From: Podochytrium sp. JEL0797
Taxonomy: Eukaryota > Chytridiomycota > Chytridiomycetes > Chytridiales > Chytriomycetaceae
Direction: 5' to 3'
Length of the DNA: 36,881 nucleotides
NCBI GenBank assembly: GCA_027596195.1
Contig: JADGJG010000145.1
Coordinates: forward strand, 1-36,881
Shown here: piece by piece, positions 8,978-18,898 of the stretch
Layout of the letters: every line of letters starts with the position of its first letter
Numbering within the stretch: the stretch's first letter is position 1
Position numbers and translations under genes: made by a program
Notes under the pieces: model-generated
The model's database searches: none
What the model saw: only the letters and a program-made list of their open reading frames with translations
Told to the model about the DNA's origin: nothing

Positions 8978-11795
8978 ATGTCGGACCAACAACCTGTCCC
9001 GCGCCGAGCTACAACTTCTACGTCGCGATCGTCCGGTGTAAAGCGACCTGTCAGTATGCTCACCACGAGTCCGTTACGTGGCTCCGTAATCCAATCTTCG
9101 ACTGACGAAATGTCCGTCAAACCAATCAATCGAAGAGAATCGACACACTCGACGGCCACAAATTTGTTTGGGATTCTGCGCAAGGCATCCCAAGGCCGCT
9201 CGGCCACGAGCCCAGAATCCACCACACCGGCGGACTCGACCGCCGCCTACGTTCTGGGATCAACCCCCTTAATCATCAAGGGAAGCCCCACAAGCTCAGT
9301 GACCGTCTCGCGTTCCGTTTCGAGAGGCACGTCCGTCAAACGATCGCCATCGGCGCAAAACTCGTTGTCGTTTGTCACGTCGCCGTACGGAAGCATCAAA
9401 ATCACGGAAAGCGCGTCATCAATTTCGGAGGCGCCTCATAGTCACAGTATTTCAGCTGCAGTCGGTTCGAAACAACTCGCGGCCGTGATTGCGCGTAAAA
9501 ATTCAAGAAAGTCGCCTGTTTCGTTCAAATTGATTTCTGAAAATGGGGATGAACTTATGCAACCGCATCATCATTCCGCGAAATCGGGCGGGAAAGCCAT
9601 TGGTGGTGGCGCGAAGGGAGTTGGGAAGTTGGGATATCCTGCTGAAATGATTTGGGTGAAACCCGTGCTGCGTGTTGCAAATCCGGACCCGAAAGAGGAC
9701 GAACGCGGCACGAGATTGGTGGTCTCGGCGCAAGGTATGTGATTCGGCAAATGAACTTTCTCTGCTGAATACTGGAATTATAGCAACATCTGTGTCACCT
9801 TTAGCTGTTCGAAAGGAGACTACCGAGCAGTATTATATTCCTCTTCATGAAAACGCTTATCAATTGAGTGCAACCGGAAGCGTCACACAAATCTTTTCAA
9901 TCAACGAGTCCGCAATCAAAGGACTGGACGACAACGCGTCGGTTCTCTCCGACGATGCCTGTCGGCTGCAGAGTCTCGAAAGCTTGACTTCAAGAGCTAC
10001 TGGGAAAAGCGGGGGTTCCCCAAATGACTCGGCGGACTCTTTTGACCACAGAGTTAGCATCAGTATGAATGATGATACCAGAAGCTTTGATTCAAAGATG
10101 AAGAGCAATTATAACCGAAGCAGTTTGGCTTCTCGAGGCAACAGCATGAAACGGAGTTTGAAAGCCAGGAAAACCATCTCCAAAGCTATCACTACAATTA
10201 AGGCAAACAATACCAAAAAGGGTGTTGGATGGGGTGAGCTGATGCTCATCGTTGGTTCGATTCAGGCTGTTGTGTTGGGGGTGCTCGAAGCATATGTGTT
10301 TTGGAGTGTCTGGAAGTTTGTAGATGTGAGTTGGGGAAGCGCGAGCGGAAGCTCGCAGTTTTATTTGGTAAGTGAAGAGGGACATGAAAGCATTTATTAA
10401 TTTTCACTGCACAGGTTTATTTTGCACTGTTTATATTGGGCCAAATATTTATGGCTCTGGGACTATTCGATGCAGTTAAGCCACTATATTTAACGCGTAC
10501 AAAGGTGCTGAATTGAAAAACAGGCGTGGAACAAAAACTCAATGCAAGTTATTGCTTGTATGCTGTTCAACCTCGGAATACTCTGTTATTCCTTCATTCA
10601 GATGAATCATATTGTCAAGCTAGAGGCGTGCGCCACGTCTTTGATTGCGGTTTATGACTCTGGCCCCTACCCAGCTCCATTCAATCAGACGGAGCTCATC
10701 TCCCAGGATGGCATACATTCGTTTGATTTGATGGGCCCCTGCCCGTGGGTGTTGGATGCAGATGTCTCCAATCGATTGACAATGAGTTTGAATTATTTGG
10801 CAAATGCGAGGCCCATCGAGTTGATTATTTGCGCTGTCAGCGTGATTGGAAATATTTTGGGACTGTTCTTTGGGTACAAAACATACCAAGGTGCGTTGTC
10901 TCTCCAGACTAGTAAGTTTTCTGGAATTTTTGCTGAATATCCAATTTAGAATATGGATGGACAATGTATCAAGTGCAAGGCGCGAGTATAGATCGAAAAT
11001 GTGAGTGGTCTCAAGCGCATTCGCGGGTCGTCATCCTTATTCGAATTTTCCTTCTGCATTTAGGGATCATGACAAGATATCACCTTTTTATTCTCCTTCT
11101 CAAGGTTGGAAACCATCCAATTCGTCTAAAATATCAGATTTAATCAAAATTCTCCATCCAGCTCAATATATTCTTCACGCTGGGCTTTGTAACTCAAATG
11201 GTGGCTGCATTTTACTACTCTCAGAAACAAGTTACGGATAAAGACTTGATGCTGGCTACTCCCTGGCCACTCATCCCTGATGGAACTGAAGTTATCCTAC
11301 CAAACGACTACTCCAAAGTTCCCAAAAACCTCTTGCTTCCTCTTTCAATTCTGGCAATTGCAGCAGCATCTTTATCATACCTATTTGGCTGGAACGCGAT
11401 CAGAAGATGCCATCGAATATTGATGCTGAGCTTCTTGGGCTTGCTTTTTGCCGATTTTATTGCCGTGATTTACGGCTTGATAGCCGTCTTTACTGACCCC
11501 AAGTATGAGATCACAAAAGACGCGTTGACTTTGTTTTGTAAGTTCATCCCACCTGGAATATAGCGCGAGTTGCTCTTATTCACTAAAAATTCACAGGTTC
11601 CATCCAAATAATAATCAATTTGGTCACATGGATAGTAGGGATTCATAACATCAAAGACTTTGGACGGGGCCTGAAGGAGCTATGTAAGTTTCGCAAGTCA
11701 ACTTTCTTTTTTTCTGACCATTTTTTTAAGTATCTCAAACTACAAAAACGGATGCCACTGGCCACAAAATGCAACGGAAAATAACTTTAGATTAG
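8978..11795 (+). CDS. UPF0658-type Golgi multi-span membrane protein with long Ser-rich N-terminus
   Basis: Nine exons fit one frame of 802 residues: 8978-9734, 9784-10367, 10415-10474, 10524-10911, 10950-11000, 11064-11104, 11162-11537, 11597-11683 and 11731-11795. Residues 1-~395 are Ser/Thr-rich and low complexity. Multiple membrane segments follow, beginning at GELMLIVGSIQAVV (~402). Landmarks of the fungal UPF0658 family as I recall it are visible: FDAAWNKNSMQVIA, KYGWTMYQVQGA, LLKLNIFFTLGF and a late DFGRGLKEL. Function is unknown; yeast relatives are listed as Golgi membrane proteins. Two donors begin GTT (10475 GTTAAG, 11105 GTTGGA). The intron at 10475-10523 was chosen because it restores a phase-0 family motif. 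The extended N-terminus is unusual. The stop lies 48 bp from the stop of the convergent gene. Confidence 0.7.
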
Positions 11796-11843
11796 AAGAA
11801 TCAGATTTATTTGTTGTGAGAAATAGAACTGAAAAATAGACAT

Positions 11844-13452
11844 TCAAGCTGCCACAAGAGTGGCATTGCGATCCACAGCGATTGGTGTTTGTGCCAAATT
11901 GGCACTAGACGGTGCCGTTGTTGGATATGCTCCAGGTGTTGTGCTTTGAGTCGCAGCAGCGGGGGCCGGTGTTGGATTTCCAGGTGTTGCGCTTTGAGTT
12001 GCAAGAGCGGGGGCGGATGTTGGTAGGATTCCTCTCTCTTGAATCGTAGTATCCACATCGACTTCCACAAATGACTCGATCGCGTTCTGAAACTGCGCCG
12101 CCGCGGCACGTGTAGGACCCGTGAACTGGCTCCCAACGTGTTAGAATTGGCTCCAGCACACACCGCACTCATAAATATACCTTGTAAATCCGAGGGCCTT
12201 TGTCGAAGATTCCACCGCGCTCCTTCTGCTCCGTCAAAACAAACTCATTCGGATTGCGACCTTCGACACCGACTGGCCCCAACATGAAATCTCCGAGGTA
12301 AATGGATTCTTCGGGAGTAACCTTCTCAGAGTTATCGAATCGAGGTCTGGTCTTGAATTGGTGAAGATATCCCGCAACTGTGGCAACGCAGTAGAGTTCC
12401 TTGGAGCCAAGACTGCTCTTGCGGCTCAAAACGCCCTCATGAACGATTCCAATCAGTGGATCGTTGAATCCCTCGTAGTTCTCCGATTCAAACATCATCT
12501 CGTTTCCAGTCTTGTCCAATCGGGAGGAGCAGAAATCGTCAAACTCCTTCTCCGCATCAAGCGACGCCAAAGCATTCTGAATGTGATCAGACATGATGGC
12601 CTTGTGCGGCATTATCTCAGAAAGAGATGTCACACCAATCAAGAGGACCTTGAGCTGGCGAATGAGGGCTGCCTCAAAGACTTTGAAATCGGCCTTGGCG
12701 TTGGTGAATGCGCGGTTTCGATCGGCAAGGTGGGCAGACGCGTTCGCCAGCCACCACTTGACTTCCAGATTTGCCAACCACGGATCTCCAGGATTCTTGG
12801 AGTCTGGTACAACAGATCCGCGAGCGTCGGCGATGGCCAGTCTGAGGCGATTTAGTGATTTGGATACCATTTCCTTGTCGTTCAAACGCTGCTTATTGCG
12901 TTCCTAAATGGCAAGAGCGCGCTCGATAAATAATCTAATCGAAATAGACACGCCTTACCTTCTGTTCTTTCTCCAAAGCGATCAATTTCGATTTCAGATT
13001 TCGGAGCATCGCCTCAAACGCGGGAACAGTGTGAAGCTCCAAGCCATTCTGGAGAGCAGCGTGCTTACTCGCAACGGTAGTCGTGTCTGCCTTGAATATG
13101 TTGACAAGAGAATGGACGCTTGAGTTCGTTCCAAAGGCACTCGGCGGGGAGGTTTGAGCCCATTCCTGTGGTGCAGAAAGAATCACTAAACGGGGCTGCG
13201 GGGGTTCCAGTGGATGCATAGGTTGAAGTAAGAATTGCGCACCTTCTGATTCCCTGTCAGGGCCTTGCTTCGCTCCTTCTCTGCCTCGCCCACTCGTGCA
13301 AAGTAAAGCTTCAAGGAAGTAGCAAACTCATTCCAGCCCTTGGCTCTGTCGATGATCGCATCGGCGGGATCGAGTTGGTGATCGGCAGATACTGTCGATT
13401 GGCCCAGTGCTTCTGCAGATAACGTCGATTGGTCAAGTGGTTGCGCCGACAT
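11844..13452 (-). CDS. SLM1-like BAR/PH-domain protein, paralog 1
   Basis: Four exons, 13452-13243, 13165-12959, 12903-12181 and 12125-11844, all joined in phase 0, give 473 residues. Exons 1-2 encode a helical BAR-like region (DRAKGWNEF ... YFARVGEAEK, then KHAALQNGLELHTVP). Exon 3 finishes the helices (DFKVFEAALIRQLK) and leads into a PH domain (GVLSRKS ... YCVATVAGYLHQF, at about residues 285-395). Yeast Slm1/Slm2 combine these domains, bind PtdIns(4,5)P2 at plasma-membrane eisosomes and act with TORC2. The last ~80 residues are Thr/Pro/Ala-rich with two imperfect repeats of ATQSxTPG. The last intron has a TTCTAAC branch. Two paralogs lie at 20.8-21.3 and 21.5-23.5 kb with the same exon plan. 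The assignment to SLM rests on domain order and motifs. Confidence 0.7.
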
Positions 13453-13649
13453 AGTGCGCAAGTTTGTAATCACAAAAAAAAGAGTCATCAAGATGCGGAG
13501 ACACAGGCGAGACACGATTGCAAACCTCTTTGAGTCATCAAGAGAGGTGAGACACATCTTTCTTCTCTCTTTCCACCGACGGATAGAGTTTAAAAAGGAA
13601 AGGAAGGGATTTATTTTTTCACATTTGTAAACGAGAATTGAAAAATTAC

Positions 13650-14215
13650 CGCCGTTATCAGCAAGACGGCATCACCACATCTCTACTCACTCGTGATTAA
13701 TCTGTTCTATTTAAGAATTAGTCTGAAACATCTTCCTCAACTATTGGAAATTATATAGACCCCAGGTGGTGTGTTCTGGAGAACGCGACTGTTGGGTGCG
13801 GCAACCACCGTTATCAGCCTGACGGCATCACCGCTACTCTACTCACTCTACTCACTCGTGATTAATCTGTTCTATTTATGAATTAGGTTTGTTCTGGAGA
13901 ACGCGACTGTTGGATGCGGCGACCACCGTTATCACCGCAAAGTCTACTCACTCATGATTAATCTGTTCTATTTATGCATTAGTCTGAAACATCTTCCTCA
14001 ACTAGAGGCCCCAGGTGGTTTGTTCTGGAGAACGCGAATGTTTCATGCAGCGACCACCGTTATCAACATGACGGAATCACTGCACTCCTGATTAACCTGT
14101 TTGTCTGAAACATCTTCTTCCTCACCCTATTGGAAACCTCAGGAGGTTTGTGCTGGAGAATGCGTCCTTTTGATGCGTGTTCTGTTGCATTCCATATACA
14201 TTTCTGCATGAGTGC
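13650..14215. repeat. Degenerate tandem repeat, unit about 125-150 bp, about 4-5 copies
   Basis: Successive copies share TTCTGGAGAACGCGACTGTT, GACCACCGTTATCA, GACGGCATCACC, CTACTCACTCGTGATTAATC, TCTATTTATGAATTAG and CTGAAACATCTTCCTCAACT. Starts based on GTTCTGGAGAACGCG fall near 13772, 13888 and 14022. A partial copy precedes them from about 13654 and a decayed one follows from about 14140. No long frame runs through it. It lies just before the viral island and separates it from SLM1-like paralog 1. Confidence 0.75.
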
Positions 14216-14222
14216 TGTTCGA

Positions 14223-14525
14223 TTAGAGGTGAGGGCCACCTGTCGCATCCCAATATTCTGCGTGTCCCTCGTGGTGCGAATTGAGATGACTCATGATTCG
14301 ATAAAAATCCAATTTGGGAACATTCTCAGCGTTTCGCCTAACACATCCTCTGATAGGGCAGTGATATTTGATTCCATCAGATGAAATCCTCAATGTGAGC
14401 AACGTGTCGCCGTATCTTACAGGATGCTCGAGTTCGTGGTTGCTGTAATTGTGATCATATAAATTCTCGAGTCGTTCGAATGTTCTGTTGCAACCGGGGA
14501 TCTCGCATCGGAATTCCATATTCAT
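14223..14525 (-). CDS. Small protein with two C2H2-like zinc fingers
   Basis: This is a 100-residue frame starting at ATG 14525, with another ATG two codons later. Finger 1 is C-x4-C-x12-H-x4-H, beginning CEIPGCNRTF. Finger 2, beginning CPIRGC, has a longer loop of about 18 residues and ends HLNSHH. The frame extends further upstream, but that part is only the antisense of the next ORF, so the shorter start is preferred. It is divergent from that ORF with a 41-bp spacer. It could be a DNA-binding protein of the viral element or an unrelated host gene. Moderate confidence that it is real. Confidence 0.45.
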   Translation of the reverse strand: MNMEFRCEIPGCNRTFERLENLYDHNYSNHELEHPVRYGDTLLTLRISSDGIKYHCPIRGCVRRNAENVPKLDFYRIMSHLNSHHEGHAEYWDATGGPHL

Positions 14526-14566
14526 ATACCATTTGTGTGGAGGTTTTTTTGTTATGAATCTGGTAT

Positions 14567-15487
14567 ATGGAAGATCTTCCCGCGGAAATGAAGTATGCCA
14601 TCGCCGATTATATGGATGAGTCCACTGAACGACGGATGCCAGACTTGAACCGCAATATGCGCAACACATTTCCAAAACTTTACACCATCCTTCACACTCG
14701 TCAAGAAAACGGTGAAGTGTATGCGGTTTCTGGTCTGGACACTCACCCTGACGATCTTGTTGGGGCAGTGATGCGATACGGGGAACCAAACTCGGAGCAA
14801 CTTTCCGATCGCAGTATCGCGATCGACTCGACTATATTCTATGTTCGACCAGTGCGACGATTGCGAATGATCAACACGTTGCGACTCGTACATCTCGCTG
14901 TGATGGCGGAAAAGATCCGCGAACAGATAAAGAATGAGACCAATTTTGGCGAACTCGAGGCCGAGGGATGGCTGATGGGACCGGGCCACGTGTTGGGATC
15001 GACGTATTTCAAGTACCCGGAGACTTCACGGCGAGACTTTACCATAACTGCTGAAATGCTACAAAACGAGCGGGTGGTGGCGGTGGCAAGGAATATCCAT
15101 CCAAATTGGCAGATTGTTCTCTCCAATACGTTCGGATATGCTCTCGTTCTGGTCATCAATAACGTGGAAGACAAGAAAGACTGGACCTTAAAGGTGCTCG
15201 GGGTTCGTCCAAATGCACAGGAGCTCGTGCACTATATGGAGAATCATGCCGCTGAAATGGTCATGCAATGGCTCCGAATCGAGTACGACGAAAATAGTCA
15301 GCAGAGAGACGGCGAAGTGTACATCGCATTAACGAGGGATCTGCCGCCATTGGGCCACCGGCTCCTATGGCTCGTCGAGCGCTACAACCTGATTACAAAA
15401 ATGATGAACCAATTCGCGAAAAAACAGTCCTTCACCGTGAAAGGGCAGAGAATGTTGTATAAAATCTTTCCCATCCAAAACATCTGA
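14567..15487 (+). CDS. Hypothetical protein, F-box-like N-terminus, in viral island
   Basis: An intact intronless frame of 306 residues runs from ATG 14567 to TGA 15485-15487. I do not recognise the family. The first residues (EDLPAEMKYAIADYMD) resemble the opening of an F-box, which is weak evidence. The rest looks globular and mixed: a central aliphatic/charged segment (LRLVHLAVMAEKIREQI), a NTFGYALVLVI strand, and a basic C-terminus ending YKIFPIQNI. It has no signal peptide and no clear membrane span. The intronless state, different base composition and position beside viral genes suggest viral or mobile origin. Its stop faces the ATG8-like fragment's stop across 13 bp. Confidence 0.55.
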   Translation: MEDLPAEMKYAIADYMDESTERRMPDLNRNMRNTFPKLYTILHTRQENGEVYAVSGLDTHPDDLVGAVMRYGEPNSEQLSDRSIAIDSTIFYVRPVRRLRMINTLRLVHLAVMAEKIREQIKNETNFGELEAEGWLMGPGHVLGSTYFKYPETSRRDFTITAEMLQNERVVAVARNIHPNWQIVLSNTFGYALVLVINNVEDKKDWTLKVLGVRPNAQELVHYMENHAAEMVMQWLRIEYDENSQQRDGEVYIALTRDLPPLGHRLLWLVERYNLITKMMNQFAKKQSFTVKGQRMLYKIFPIQNI

Positions 15488-15500
15488 ATTCCCTACTGTA

Positions 15501-15776
15501 CTAATGTGAAGGGTACAGCATGCTCCGTGTACCAAAAACTGATTCTTCAAGTAGTGTCAGATAGAGGATTTTGTCAACATTATATTTTTCATACAGGGAG
15601 ATCATTGTTTCGCCAGCTGATGGAACAATCCCATCCACAAGAAGGAACAACCCTGCATTTGCCGCGAGTTTGACACGGCTCCGAATAAGACTCACAAACT
15701 GACAGAACAAGATAGAGTCGGGAACGAGATATTTGTTTTTATCCAATGGCAACTTGGTACGCACGATACAAGGCAC
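15501..15776 (-). pseudogene. ATG8-like ubiquitin-fold fragment, N-terminus missing
   Basis: Read on the minus strand, about 91 residues resemble the C-terminal three quarters of Atg8/LC3/GABARAP. Visible landmarks in order are DKNKYLVP (hydrophobic pocket region), FVSLIRSRVKL, LFLLVDGIVPSAG, TMISLYEKY and an ending SVFG followed by a short tail. The Gly after Phe is the residue Atg4 would expose for lipidation. The N-terminal helical extension is absent, and about five residues after the first strand are deleted. Homology ends near 15776, where the helicase fragment on the opposite strand begins, so both look cut at one breakpoint. Atg8 coats autophagosome membranes. Whether this is a viral capture or host debris cannot be told. 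Confidence 0.6.
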
Positions 15777-15779
15777 GAG

Positions 15780-16906
15780 GTGGGTGTGGAGACTGTGTTT
15801 GATAACGAGGAGATGAACAAGGTTTATTCGGACCTTCTGCGGTACCAGACGGATGGACGGATGAAGGAAGTTATGAAATACCACCAAAAGCAGGATTTCA
15901 CGTTTGCTTATGCGGGTATGGCGGACAATGTGGAGGTCTGGTACTGTTGGGAGAACAAGTGGATACGAGTGAACCGACCCCAGTTGAAAACGCTGTTCCA
16001 TCAAATCCGCGAAAACCTGATCCGCGGCAGTGCAACGCACCACCCCAGAAGTCCGATGGGGCAGCGATACGAACATGTCATTAAATTGGTGGATACCAGC
16101 GGGTTCAGTACATGGGATCGAACACAGGATCGTTTATCCAAGGAGAACGACCCGGTGCCGACCGGCCGCAGGTCGACCTCATGGATCTACGCAAGAAGCG
16201 GCTCGTGGTATTGGATGAAGTGGATGAAACGAAGGGGTTTAACAACCAGTTTGTCAAGAATCTCGTGGGGAACGATGTGATCCGGTGCAGGGGGTGTTTC
16301 AGTAACACGCCCATGGAGATACAGGCGCAGTTCAAGTTGATTGTCAACTGTAACCAACGGCCTCAGATCGATGCAAACAAGGATGATATCTGGTCGAAAG
16401 TTTACCTACTCGAATTCCCGATCCAATGCGTCGACACGGAGGCGCAGGTGGTGGGAGAATTCACCAAACTCAAGGACGAGACGCTCAAGGACCAACTGCC
16501 CAAATGGGGTCCTGATATGATGAATATCCTTCTTGAATATTTCGCGATCTATCGAGAGGAAAAAGTGGAATATACGCGGGATATCCAGGCGATGACGCGG
16601 ATGGAACGATTGGGGAACGATGCCGTGCAGAACTTTATCGACGAACATATGGTTGCGGTGGAAGGTGGGTTAATCAAGATGAAGGAGGTGATTGACCGGA
16701 TGGGTATAACCGGTGAAATATGCACGAAGTCCCCCCAGGATCGAAAGAATTGCAAGGAGATGATCCGAAGAAAGGTACAAACACGTATTAAGACGGGAAA
16801 AATGGAGTGGGTATGCGGATACTCATGGGCTTCTAGCGAAGAACGCGAGTATCAGGAGGTGGTAGAGGAAGTGTTGGAGGAAGCGGTGGAGGAAGTTATA
16901 TTGTAG
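15780..16906 (+). pseudogene. D5-type viral primase-helicase (SF3), broken, Walker A lost
   Basis: Two overlapping frames cover the remnant. The first (about 15780-16120) carries a D5-N-like stretch with VWYCWENKWIRV. The second (16112-16906) continues in another frame with GSFIQGERPGA, a Walker B-like LVVLDEVDE, the conserved VKNLVGND, a sensor-1-like KLIVNCN, and a helical C-terminal tail ending in Glu/Val-rich repeats before TAG. No Walker A (GxxxxGKS/T) is visible in any frame between the parts. The join is therefore a deletion plus frame change and the gene cannot encode an active ATPase. In intact relatives this protein unwinds DNA at viral replication forks. There is no usable start codon at the 5' end; the match begins at the breakpoint shared with the ATG8-like fragment. 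Confidence 0.75.
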
Positions 16907-16936
16907 TTTTTAAGATTTTTTTACAATTGACTCGAT

Positions 16937-17235
16937 CCATGTGGGGTCACTTTCTTTACTGGTGGTTGGAGGAGGTGTCTCGAGTGGTAGAGGAGGTATT
17001 CTGAAAAAATCTGTCAGTGTCTCGTAGAAAATAAAATCATGATTACTATAATATTCCTATTTTTTTATAAAGAATATTAGAAATATTATAGTAAGAGAAT
17101 TAATTTGAACACCTGCGACAGGAGACCGACAGATTTCATACTACCTCCTCTACCTCTCGAGGAACCTCCTCCAAGGTGAAAAGGGGAAGGGATGTCGAAG
17201 AAGATGGAGGCAAGAACCCAAGGTGACCCCAAAAA
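16937..17235. repeat. Long imperfect inverted repeat with AT-rich palindromic core
   Basis: The core pairs TTACTATAATATT (17043-17055) perfectly with its reverse complement at 17082-17094. Outside it, 16962-17022 (with CTCGAGTGGTAGAGGAGGTA and ATCTGTCAGTGTCTC) pairs imperfectly with 17121-17176 (GACAGATTT, TACCTCCTCTACC, CTCGAG). A further weak pair is GGGGTCAC (16942) with GGTGACCCC (17222). It lies between the helicase remnant and the BRO gene. Confidence 0.75.
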
Positions 17236-17352
17236 GAGAATAAGACCTCCTCCTCAACCACCTCCAGCACTACCTCTACCCCCTCTGCATGAGGTTTTTC
17301 AGCATCGATGAAATTGACTTAAAGATAATTTTCAATATCGTATAAAAGAAAG

Positions 17353-18299
17353 ATGACCAACTTTACACGAAATGCAGCGATTGAAGACGATGCGACGAGG
17401 GGTTCGAATTTGTCGCTGCTGGTGGGGATGTTCCAAGAACATAACATCGCCGTGTATGGAACGTATGAAAACCCGTTGTTTAAGGCGAAGGAGATTGGTG
17501 ATGCGCTTGGGATCGCCAATATCAGCGACACCGTTGCAAATTATTCGGAAGACGAAGTACCAGTGGTACCGGCCGGGTCCAAAAGATGACGATGCTTACG
17601 GAGTCAGGGGTGCATCGGCTCATTGTTGCGTCGCGAAAGCCTTATGTTCACCAGTTCCGGAAATTTGTGCTCGGCATGCTCAAGCAGGTTCGATTGATTG
17701 GTAAGTATGAATCGGAGAAGGCAGTCCAGGTACGGATCCAGGCCCTCGAGGAAGAAAAGAAGTCGGCGGAGGAGGAAACCCAAAAATTGCGGGACAAGCA
17801 CGAGGGGCGGACGTACGATGATGCGGCCAAACTGGACCACGTGTATGTTCTGAGCACGGACAAGGACCGGATCTACAAGATTGGACGGACCAGGAACGCC
17901 GTATCGAAGCGCGTGCAAGGGCTCCAGACGGGGTGTGTGGAAGATATCGAGGTACTGATGGATTACCACACATGTAATGCGGTGATTTTGGAGACGGTTG
18001 TGCATTATGTGCTCACGCGATACCGAACCAACGACCGGGAGCATTTCGAGTGTTCGTTGGAACATATCCGGCGGACGATCGAGACGCTGGGAAACGCGAT
18101 ACACGTGTTGAGGAGTTCTTATGAAGTAATCACGGATAAAGAGTTGACTACGCGGTTCAGGCAGCCGATCTACCAAATGGAAAAAGTGGAATTCACGCGG
18201 AATATACAGGCGATGACACAGTTGGAACGATTGGGGAACGATGCGGTGCAGAACTTTATCGACGAACATATGGTTGCGGTGGAGGGAATGAGGCTCTGA
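17353..18299 (+). pseudogene. BRO-N / T5orf172 (GIY-YIG-like) viral gene, frameshifted, fused to helicase tail
   Basis: The frame from ATG 17353 to the stop at 17589 has BRO-N landmarks (IAVYGTYENPLFKAKEIG, LGIANISD). The domain continues in another frame from 17586 (LTESGVHRLIVASRKPY, FRKFVLGML). The break is at an AAAA run at 17581-17584, so a single-base indel is likely. A charged coiled coil (VRIQALEEEKKSAEEET) follows, then a T5orf172/MUG113-type domain (VYVLSTDKDRIYKIGRT ... VQGLQTGC ... REHFECSLE). BRO genes are multicopy DNA-binding genes of large DNA viruses; T5orf172 is a GIY-YIG-like nuclease fold. From about 18176 the frame runs into a copy of the helicase C-terminus and stops at 18297. 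A TATAAAA lies 10-16 bp before the ATG. Confidence 0.75.
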
Positions 18300-18500
18300 A
18301 TGAGTCTGGTGATTGACCGGATGGGTGTAACGGGTGAAATATGCTTGAAGTCCCCCCAGGATCGAAAAAACATTAAGGATAAACTGAAAAGTAAGGTGAA
18401 AACTGTTAAGACCGGCAACGTCGAGTATGTGATTGGATATGCTTGGGCTCCTAGCGAAGAACGCGAGTTTCAGGAGGTGTTGGAGGAGGTTGTGTTGTAA
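18176..18500 (+). pseudogene. Second copy of D5-helicase C-terminal segment
   Basis: This stretch repeats 16557-16906 closely. It shares GGGGAACGATGC and the peptide NAVQNFIDEHMVAVEG-like core (here GNDAVQNFIDEHMV), then a Val-Ile-Asp-Arg-Met-Gly segment and the Glu/Val-rich end. The frame breaks near 18290-18300, where a short unrelated stretch replaces the linker, then resumes to TAA at 18498-18500. The first part is read as the tail of the BRO/T5orf172 frame. Confidence 0.75.
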
Positions 18501-18536
18501 CAGCGGCTTCGAATCCCTTACCCCCCGCATGCACAA

Positions 18537-18575
18537 CTGGGCAAAGCCCAGCGACCGCCACCTATGGTGGCCCCG
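18537..18575. repeat. GC-rich double palindrome, copy 1
   Basis: Two palindromes are adjacent: CTGGGCAAAGCCCAG (18537-18551) and CCACCTATGGTGG (18558-18570), joined by CGACCG. The reverse complement reads GGTGG...CGGTCGCTGGGC, the same order as the copies at 18763 and 20421. Confidence 0.7.
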
Positions 18576-18579
18576 CAGA

Positions 18580-18760
18580 GACTTCGAATACACCCACATC
18601 CACATCTACTCTAACTATCTTGAACAAGAATCCGGGGAGCAGAGGATGCGTTGGTCGCGGGAAACTGCTGAAACGGTATCGGCATTGGTGTATCCTGTGA
18701 ACGACAAGGAATTTGTTGCGTATGGAAGTGCACACTTTTTTAAATCGGCCAATGAATGGG
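18580..18760 (+). other. Unidentified coding-like fragment between palindromes
   Basis: An open stretch of about 60 codons (RRDFEYTHIHIY ... NDKEFVAYGSAHFF) sits between two GC-rich palindrome copies. It belongs to a longer frame (18433-18852) whose ends are antisense-like or palindrome sequence. I do not recognise it. It may be a scrap of another viral or repeat gene. Confidence 0.3.
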
Positions 18761-18762
18761 AG

Positions 18763-18788
18763 CCACCAAAGGTGGCGGTCGCTCGGAT
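18763..18788. repeat. GC-rich palindrome, copy 2
   Basis: CCACCAAAGGTGG (18763-18775) is followed by CGGTCGCTC, matching the arm order of the copy inside the LRR gene (CCACCTTTGGTGG then TGGTCGC). Confidence 0.7.
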
Positions 18789-18898
18789 CTGCCGACCTGG
18801 GTGTCGCGCGTGGGTGCAAGAATACTTACAAATCGGTTCATCCTCGCTTTAATCTTTTTAATAAATTCCCCCCTCTCGGATGGGCGTATGCAGGGTGG

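Noticed and set aside
10505..10523. A possible 19-nt intron (GTGCTG...ACAG) in the UPF0658-type gene
   Set aside because: It keeps frame, but the 49-nt intron 10475-10523 also keeps frame and gives a better family motif (FDAAWNKN), and its size fits the other introns.
13650..14215. CRISPR-like array
   Set aside because: Repeats are long, degenerate and without unique spacers, and the genome is eukaryotic.
14526..14789. N-terminal extension of the zinc-finger frame
   Set aside because: It overlaps the divergent 306-codon gene in antisense and adds no recognisable motif; the ATG at 14525 is preferred.
15777..16076. N-terminal extension of the ATG8-like frame
   Set aside because: It is antisense to the helicase remnant and does not resemble Atg8.
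17604..18605. 333-codon minus-strand frame opposite the BRO/T5orf172 gene
   Set aside because: The sense strand has clear domain motifs; the antisense product has none.
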